Origin: JABFSC01 sp031389045
Lineage (GTDB): Bacteria; Desulfobacterota; Binatia; Bin18
DNA: 10,459 nucleotides
Direction: 5' to 3'
NCBI GenBank assembly: GCA_031389045.1
Contig: JANMSE010000262.1
Location: 1-10,459 of the forward strand
Under the pieces are notes generated by a model. It searched no databases. It was given only the letters and a program-made list of their open reading frames with translations, and had not been told where the DNA came from. Below are positions 6,425 to 10,459 of the stretch, piece after piece (position 1 is the first letter of the stretch; each line of letters begins with the position of its first letter). The translations under genes were made by a program, and so were the position numbers.

Positions 6425-7041
6425 CCCGCCACCTCATTCGCGATCGCGTAGACGGTCTCGGTGACTCTGGACACGCGGACCGGGAACTTCTGCTCGAGCG
6501 CTTGCAGATCCTCATAGCTGAGTATCCAGCGCTGCTCTGCGACGGTGAAATCCATCCCGCGCTGATCGGTCAGAATCCGCGCGCCCGGCTTCATCGCCCA
6601 GAGGTAATTATCGAGCATCCGGTAAAAGTGATACTTGCAGCAGGCAAAGCTGGCCAGATTATTATCGATCACAAAGTCGTACCGATTGGTCAGCGTCAGC
6701 AGGAATTCGCGTCCGTATTTATTGAGAAAGTACACCGTGTAATTGGGGATGCGCAGTGACCGCGCCAGTTCGACCTCGCTCTGACAGACGGTCAGGCCGT
6801 CGATGAGGGCGGCTTCGGCGGCGAAGCGCTCAGCGAACCGGGAATTCCCGACACCGACGTGCAGGAGGCTCATGCCGCGCCAGGCCATCGCCGCGAGCGC
6901 CTCTTCGATGCGCAGTTGGTCGACGGTGGTGTCGAGATGGGCATGTTCGATCCACTTTGGCATGTCGAGGGCGACGCCGGGTCGCTCCAGGTTCCCGCAG
7001 ACTTCCGGGCAACTTTCGTACGGGCTGCCGTAAGCAGGCAT
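6421..7041 (-). CDS. Atypical class I SAM methyltransferase-like protein
   Basis: A 206-residue protein with a single methyltransferase-type domain. The glycine-rich loop is LLHVGVGNSRFAERFA (about 59-74) rather than the usual E/DxGxGxG: the position before the first Gly is Val and the third Gly is replaced. Further on, YDFVIDNNLASFACCKYHF (about 121-139) occupies the motif II region, with MKPGARILTDQRGM (about 150-163) as the following strand. The N-terminus has two cysteines (ESCPEVCG), which could hold a metal or disulfide. The ATG at 7041 shares its A with the TGA of the upstream GT4, which decides the start; an in-frame start at 7119 would lie inside the GT4. SAM binding is likely but not certain, and the substrate is unknown. 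The stop overlaps the deacetylase start by 4 bases. Confidence 0.78.
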   Translation of the reverse strand: MPAYGSPYESCPEVCGNLERPGVALDMPKWIEHAHLDTTVDQLRIEEALAAMAWRGMSLLHVGVGNSRFAERFAAEAALIDGLTVCQSEVELARSLRIPNYTVYFLNKYGREFLLTLTNRYDFVIDNNLASFACCKYHFYRMLDNYLWAMKPGARILTDQRGMDFTVAEQRWILSYEDLQALEQKFPVRVSRVTETVYAIANEVAG

Positions 7042-8036
7042 CACTTTCCCCTCAGTCGTTTTGCGATGAAGGCCAGCTGCCGCTCGGCGGCGTGGTGGAT
7101 GGCATACTTGCGCACCCATTGCGAGCCATCCACCCGCACGTCCGTGGCCAGCGCCTCCTCCAGCACGTCGAGAATCGACCCGTGCTTTCCTGTGATATTG
7201 CCGAACACATGTGGCCTGAGATCCGTCGGGTCGAAGCCCCAGAAGTCGCCGTTGAGCACGCAGGTCGTGCCACAGGCGAGTGCCTCGGCGAGAGCGATGC
7301 CAAAGCTTTCCTTGGGGGAGGCGCTCACAAAGCAGCGCGCGCGATTCAGCAGCGCCGCGATCTGGGGCGGCGAGCGCCAGTTGTCCAGGGCAGCCAGACG
7401 CCCATCGTCAATGCTGGAGCGGACGCTGACGTGATCGATGTGCGGGCGCACCTGTTGATAGTAGGCCGGGTCGTCCACCCCACCGACGAGGTACAGCGGT
7501 AGTCCGTACCGCTGGTAAATACGTTCGCGATAGCCGCTGACCAATTCGAGCTGATTCTTGTCGGGGTGCACTCGACCGACCAAAACAATACAGTCCTCTC
7601 CGGCCCGGTTCTTGAAGAAGATGTCAGAGTTGTAACTGCCGCCGCAGAGCAGGAGGTCGTCGTGCGGCGCGGCGGCGCGATGAGTGAGAATCCCTCTGAA
7701 GACCTCATCAGGGAGGTCGGGATGCGGGTGCGTGTCGGTCAGGCAGAAGGACGGCACCCGCGCCGTGACCTGCCGGGTGAACTCATTGTCCCGGAAGCCG
7801 ACGAAGAAGGCAAAGGCGAAGTCAAGTGCGAGCAGGTGCGGGACGCTGAACCGCCCCAGGTTAGCTTGGTCGTGGAGCCACGCTGTTGGAGCCCAAGTCC
7901 CTGGCTCGGTCGCGACGAAATGAACATCGTAGGCGGAGAAGACCGTCTGTTGATAATCCAGCACGAGCCGTTCGCACCCGTTGGTCACGACGGGATAGGG
8001 ATTCGCGGAAGAGACCAGCAGAATCTTTTTCTTCAT
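7041..8036 (-). CDS. Glycosyltransferase family 4 (GT-B fold)
   Basis: A 331-residue GT4-like enzyme. Seen: MKKKILLVSSANPYPVVTNG with the N-terminal strand and the glycine-containing turn, DCIVLVGRVHPDKNQLELV at the start of the donor half, and CFVSASPKESFGIALAEALA carrying the E-x7-E signature. The ATG at 8036 is chosen because MKKKILLVSS is the usual first strand; the frame extends to 8105 without family similarity. It is at the short end of the family range (mostly 350-400). This is the first gene of the coupled block 8036-4665, and a candidate promoter lies about 125 bases upstream. Its TGA overlaps the ATG of the methyltransferase-like gene. Donor and acceptor are unknown. Confidence 0.88.
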   Translation of the reverse strand: MKKKILLVSSANPYPVVTNGCERLVLDYQQTVFSAYDVHFVATEPGTWAPTAWLHDQANLGRFSVPHLLALDFAFAFFVGFRDNEFTRQVTARVPSFCLTDTHPHPDLPDEVFRGILTHRAAAPHDDLLLCGGSYNSDIFFKNRAGEDCIVLVGRVHPDKNQLELVSGYRERIYQRYGLPLYLVGGVDDPAYYQQVRPHIDHVSVRSSIDDGRLAALDNWRSPPQIAALLNRARCFVSASPKESFGIALAEALACGTTCVLNGDFWGFDPTDLRPHVFGNITGKHGSILDVLEEALATDVRVDGSQWVRKYAIHHAAERQLAFIAKRLRGK

Positions 8037-8161
8037 TGGTCGCACGGTGCGATTCCGGGCATGTCCTGCGTCAACTGGCCAAGGCGCTCGCCGATGCACC
8101 GGCAACCGACAAGCAGGCCCCGCGCGGGGAGGCCCAGATTCCCATCTTAGCGGGCGTGGCT

Positions 8162-8190
8162 TTCATACCGAATATCCTTTGGCATTGCAA
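8162..8190 (-). promoter_or_regulatory. Candidate sigma-70-like promoter for the 8036-4665 block
   Basis: On the - strand, TTGCAA (8190-8185) and TATGAA (8167-8162) are separated by exactly 17 bases; each matches 4 of 6 consensus positions. It lies in the only sizeable gap of the - strand gene series and points at the GT4 starting at 8036, leaving a leader of about 120 bases that contains the palindrome CCCCGCGCGGGG at 8118-8129. Support is positional and by consensus only. Confidence 0.35.
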
Positions 8191-8205
8191 GAGTGACCAC
8201 TATTC

Positions 8206-8997
8206 TCAGCCAGGCGGGCTGGAGCCCGCCGCGAGCTCTGCCGTCCGCCGTCCTTTCGTGGCGGCGACAATCAGTCCGCCCCGCAGCCAACCGAGGCCAC
8301 CGTATTGCCCCAGCCGATCAGCCACTTCCAGCATGCCGCCTACCCAGGAAGGCATGTCGCCCTTTGGGATAAAGCGCCAGTATTCGTAACGCCGCACAGT
8401 GAACTCCGCGTCCCGCAAGAAGTCGCCCATCTCCTTCAGCGTGACAAAGCGGTCGGTGGATAAGTGCTTAACGGCCAGCCGCAGACGCGGCGCTAAACTG
8501 GTATACCACCAGTAGTCCCCATTGGGGGTCAGGCACACGAAGACCCCATCAGGCTTCAAGACTCGATACACCTGATGTAAGACCCGCGCCTTGTCCAGCA
8601 TGTGCTCAAACGCCCCAACACACAGGACCACATCAATCGAGACATCGGCAATGGTCCGCAGCTCGTCGGCGGCATCAACGCGCAGGTCGATACGCTCCTT
8701 GACGGGCGACTTCTGTACCGCAGCCGTGGCGGCCTGAATCATGGCCTCGGAAATATCCGTGCCAATCGCCTGGGCAAACTCATCAGCCAGAGCTAGGAGA
8801 TGGATCCCCGTGCCGCACCCGATCTCCAGTAACACCGCCTCGGGCGCGACGGGGTAACAGCGGCGCACGAGCGCCAGGCGATAGGCCAAGAGCCGGGCGG
8901 CGGGACCATGCGCTTCCTGATAAGTCTGGGCGGCGGCATCAAAATGGGCGACGAGATCGCTTTGACTTTGGATAGGCCGGGTGTGCAAACGTTTCAC
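8206..8997 (-). CDS. Class I SAM-dependent methyltransferase
   Basis: A 263-residue methyltransferase of the Methyltransf_11 type. Motif I is VLLEIGCGTGIHLL (about 55-68), followed by GTDISEAMIQAA (acidic ribose-binding Asp), VLCVGAFEHMLDKARVL in the motif II region and VLKPDGVFVCLTPNGDYWW (motif III). All key residues look intact. The start is GTG at 8997, overlapping the upstream GT4 stop as GTGA, so the two are translationally coupled. The last codons (AAGSSPPG) are encoded by a perfect palindrome at 8213-8230, suggesting the native C-terminus was replaced or extended by a repeat. Probable substrate: a sugar or lipid made by the adjacent GT4 (inference from coupling). Confidence 0.9.
   Translation of the reverse strand: MKRLHTRPIQSQSDLVAHFDAAAQTYQEAHGPAARLLAYRLALVRRCYPVAPEAVLLEIGCGTGIHLLALADEFAQAIGTDISEAMIQAATAAVQKSPVKERIDLRVDAADELRTIADVSIDVVLCVGAFEHMLDKARVLHQVYRVLKPDGVFVCLTPNGDYWWYTSLAPRLRLAVKHLSTDRFVTLKEMGDFLRDAEFTVRRYEYWRFIPKGDMPSWVGGMLEVADRLGQYGGLGWLRGGLIVAATKGRRTAELAAGSSPPG
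8213..8230. repeat. Perfect 8-bp-stem palindrome at the methyltransferase 3' end
   Basis: GGCGGGCT and AGCCCGCC flank a two-base GG centre, giving an 18-base perfect inverted repeat just inside the stop codon of the methyltransferase. GGCGGGCT-type palindromes are common dispersed repeats in high-GC environmental genomes. On the - strand no U-tract follows, so a rho-independent terminator is not supported. Confidence 0.6.
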
Positions 8998-10106
8998 CGT
9001 CGTACCCCCTCCGGTGCCGGTACCCGCCGTGCGCCCAGGTCTTCCAGGAACTCAGCCGCACCGGTCAGCGATTGTTCCCAGGTGGGCAATCCCTCGGAAC
9101 GGATTCGCGCCGCTAGGCTCATCCGCGCCAGCTTGGCCCGATCAGTCGCCAGGGTCTGGAGATACTGGGCACCACTGGTGAGATCCCGCGGGTGCAGATG
9201 GAACCCGCTCACCCCGTGCTCAATAAGGTCGGACCCATCGCTCTCGGCATGCGCCAACACGGGAAGTCCGTGACTCAGCGCTTCCTGGTACGCAGTGCTG
9301 TACCCTTCCGGACATGAAGGCATGGCGAACACATCGCTGTCGGCCAGACAGGCGCTAACCTCGCTCTGACTGAGCAGCCCATGCAACCGTACCTGCGTCT
9401 CCCAGCCTCTGGCGGCAATGTGTCGCCGCACCTGGCGCACATAGGCGGGGTCGCGATCTTCGCTGCCGAGCACGGTCAGCCGCCAGGACGTGGCCGGGAG
9501 ATATTGCAGGACTGTAAGCAAGAGGTTCAGCCCTTTCAGAGGGATGAGGTTCCCCACGAAAATAATCTTGAGTGGCCCCGGACGCTGAGCGCGCTCCACG
9601 ATCCGTGCTGGCGTCAGCGCGACGGGCAGGTGATTCCCCGCGGGGTGTGCAATGACACCGGGCGGCAGGGTGTCAAGCAGCGCACGAACGCGGTCGGCAA
9701 TGTGACGGTTCGCGTAAATACACCCGTCCACGGTGGCGAGATACCGGCGTTCCACCCACCGGTAAAGCCCCTGTTGCCACACCGGCCACTGCTGACTGCT
9801 ACGCAACAAATGGATGAGCGAGACAATCGGCGTCTGGACGACGCGGCGTATGCGGCGATTGAGCTGGAACACTGACGGATGGATCAGCTCATCTTGCACG
9901 ATCACGGTGAACTCTCGATCTTGCATACGGTCCAAAAGATGCCACGAACCATTGTCCATCAGACTTCGCCCATAGGAACGCCAGGGCGAAGAGATGATGG
10001 TCACGTCATGCCCGCGCTGTCGCAGCAGCTCCACCAGCTTGCGGTCGTACAGAAAGCCGCCGGAGACCTCCTCCAGGCTCCCATAGATGACAAGTGCGAT
10101 GTGCAT
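8994..10106 (-). CDS. Glycosyltransferase family 4 (GT-B fold)
   Basis: A 370-residue GT4 enzyme of normal length. Seen: MHIALVIYGSLEEVSGGFLY with the glycine turn of the first strand, LVELLRQRGHDVTIIS typical of the N-terminal half, GPLKIIFVGNLIPLKGLNLL at the start of the donor half, and CPEGYSTAYQEALSHGLPVL carrying the E-x7-E signature. The ATG at 10106 is the only start compatible with the first strand; no strong ribosome binding site is visible. The stop overlaps the methyltransferase start as GTGA. Upstream lie repeat copy 2 and the PTPS-family gene. Donor and acceptor are unknown. Possibilities are sugar addition to a glycan or glycolipid, or to a pterin given the neighbour. Confidence 0.92.
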   Translation of the reverse strand: MHIALVIYGSLEEVSGGFLYDRKLVELLRQRGHDVTIISSPWRSYGRSLMDNGSWHLLDRMQDREFTVIVQDELIHPSVFQLNRRIRRVVQTPIVSLIHLLRSSQQWPVWQQGLYRWVERRYLATVDGCIYANRHIADRVRALLDTLPPGVIAHPAGNHLPVALTPARIVERAQRPGPLKIIFVGNLIPLKGLNLLLTVLQYLPATSWRLTVLGSEDRDPAYVRQVRRHIAARGWETQVRLHGLLSQSEVSACLADSDVFAMPSCPEGYSTAYQEALSHGLPVLAHAESDGSDLIEHGVSGFHLHPRDLTSGAQYLQTLATDRAKLARMSLAARIRSEGLPTWEQSLTGAAEFLEDLGARRVPAPEGVRR

Positions 10107-10127
10107 GGCGCTAGACCGGTCAGCGTA

Positions 10128-10269
10128 AGCGTTCAGCCGTCAGCTATCAGCTTTCAGCAAAACAAGGAAATACGCACCTTGGCATCTTGATCTCGTATGA
10201 GAAATTGAACAAAATCTTCCATCTTTTCTTGTCTGGCTGACCGCTGAACGCTGACTGCTGAACGCTTAC
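10128..10269 (+). repeat. Dispersed 142-base repeat, copy 2, with inverted ends (MITE-like)
   Basis: Same element and orientation as 1846-1988, one base shorter. The left end AGCGTTCAGCCGTCAGC and about 30 bases after it are nearly identical in the two copies; the right end has GCTGACCGCTGAACGCTGA, an imperfect complement of the left. Read on the - strand, the centre of this copy encodes a 22-residue frame starting MEDFVQFLIR; copy 1 keeps a similar frame without the ATG. It lies between the start of the GT4 and the stop of the PTPS-family gene, filling most of that gap. Confidence 0.85.
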
Positions 10270-10282
10270 TCAGCCCGGTGCC

Positions 10283-10459
10283 CTACTCCGTGGTCGCGCT
10301 CAAGTCCCCGGTGTACGTCACCCAAGCCTGTGGGGATTCGGTCAGCGTGATGCGCATCGCTTGTAACCCCTGCGCCCCCACCACCACTTGCGGGTGGGCG
10401 ATGAGCCGCTCTTTGAGGCGGTCAAAAATATACCGCGCCAGGACCTCCGTGGTGGTATT
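10283..10459 (-). CDS. 6-pyruvoyl-tetrahydropterin synthase / QueD family, C-terminal end (partial)
   Basis: The last 58 residues of a PTPS/6-carboxytetrahydropterin synthase family protein; the 5' part lies beyond the window. Seen: NTTTEVLARYIFDRLKERL, matching the family's NPT(S/A)EN-x-A helix, and ITLTESPQAWVTYTGDL, matching the final strand whose Glu (the E of TES) anchors the pterin ring. The stop is TAG at 10285-10283. The zinc-binding His residues and the catalytic Cys would be upstream and cannot be checked, so PTPS, QueD and PTPS-III types cannot be separated. QueD makes the queuosine precursor; related enzymes feed tetrahydropterin synthesis. Because it sits next to a GT4 and a methyltransferase, a link to a glycosylated or methylated pterin is possible but is inference. 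Confidence 0.75.
   Translation of the reverse strand, partial: NTTTEVLARYIFDRLKERLIAHPQVVVGAQGLQAMRITLTESPQAWVTYTGDLSATTE

Noticed and set aside
8213..8230. Rho-independent terminator after the methyltransferase
   Set aside because: The stem is strong, but it lies before the stop codon and no T-tract follows on the - strand.

Overview
The window is a bacterial surface-glycan or glycolipid biosynthesis region. It holds four glycosyltransferases (plus the tail of a fifth), three SAM-dependent methyltransferase-like proteins, a ChbG/YdjC-type deacetylase, an asparagine-synthase-like amidotransferase, a beta-propeller protein of the GINT1-N type, and the end of a 6-pyruvoyl-tetrahydropterin-synthase (PTPS/QueD) family gene. 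G+C is high in most of the window (67% in one 60-base line I counted inside the amidotransferase gene). Start/stop overlaps are frequent, there is no phage or plasmid hallmark, and a GCTGAACGCT-rich dispersed repeat occurs twice. This fits an uncultured, high-GC, large-genome environmental bacterium. I cannot name the lineage from the sequence.

Layout. On the + strand, bases 3-1840 carry a 5'-truncated GT8 glycosyltransferase overlapping an asparagine-synthase-like gene by ATGA. Bases 1846-1988 are repeat copy 1, followed by the + strand GINT1-N-like propeller gene (2006-2908). Everything downstream is on the - strand. Read in the direction of transcription it runs: PTPS-family tail (10459-10283), repeat copy 2 (10269-10128), GT4 (10106-8994), methyltransferase (8997-8206), a 169-base gap with a candidate promoter, GT4 (8036-7041), methyltransferase-like (7041-6421), ChbG-like deacetylase (6424-5561), methyltransferase (5558-4665), a multicopper oxidase remnant (4661-4248), GT4 (4242-3121), and the remnant C-terminus of another GT8 (about 3006-2899).

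How the parts may work together. The junctions at 8994-8997, 7041, 6421-6424 and 5558-5561 overlap or nearly touch, so 10106-8206 and 8036-4665 look like two translationally coupled blocks. They combine sugar transfer, O- or N-methylation and N-deacetylation, which together suggest a methylated, partly deacetylated amino-sugar glycan or glycolipid. The amidotransferase-like protein has Ser where the class II glutaminase Cys belongs, so it more likely forms an amide by an ammonia- or amine-dependent route than by ordinary asparagine synthesis. The neighbouring PTPS-family gene leaves open a glycosylated pterin as an alternative product.

The stretch from about 3000 to 4700 stands apart. Its G+C is lower (47-48% in two lines I counted), it contains one intact GT4, and broken genes lie at both ends (a GT8 tail and a multicopper oxidase tail). 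It looks like a patch assembled by insertion or recombination. The two 142-143 base direct repeats, with inverted GCTGAACGCT-type ends, bracket the whole 8 kb between them.
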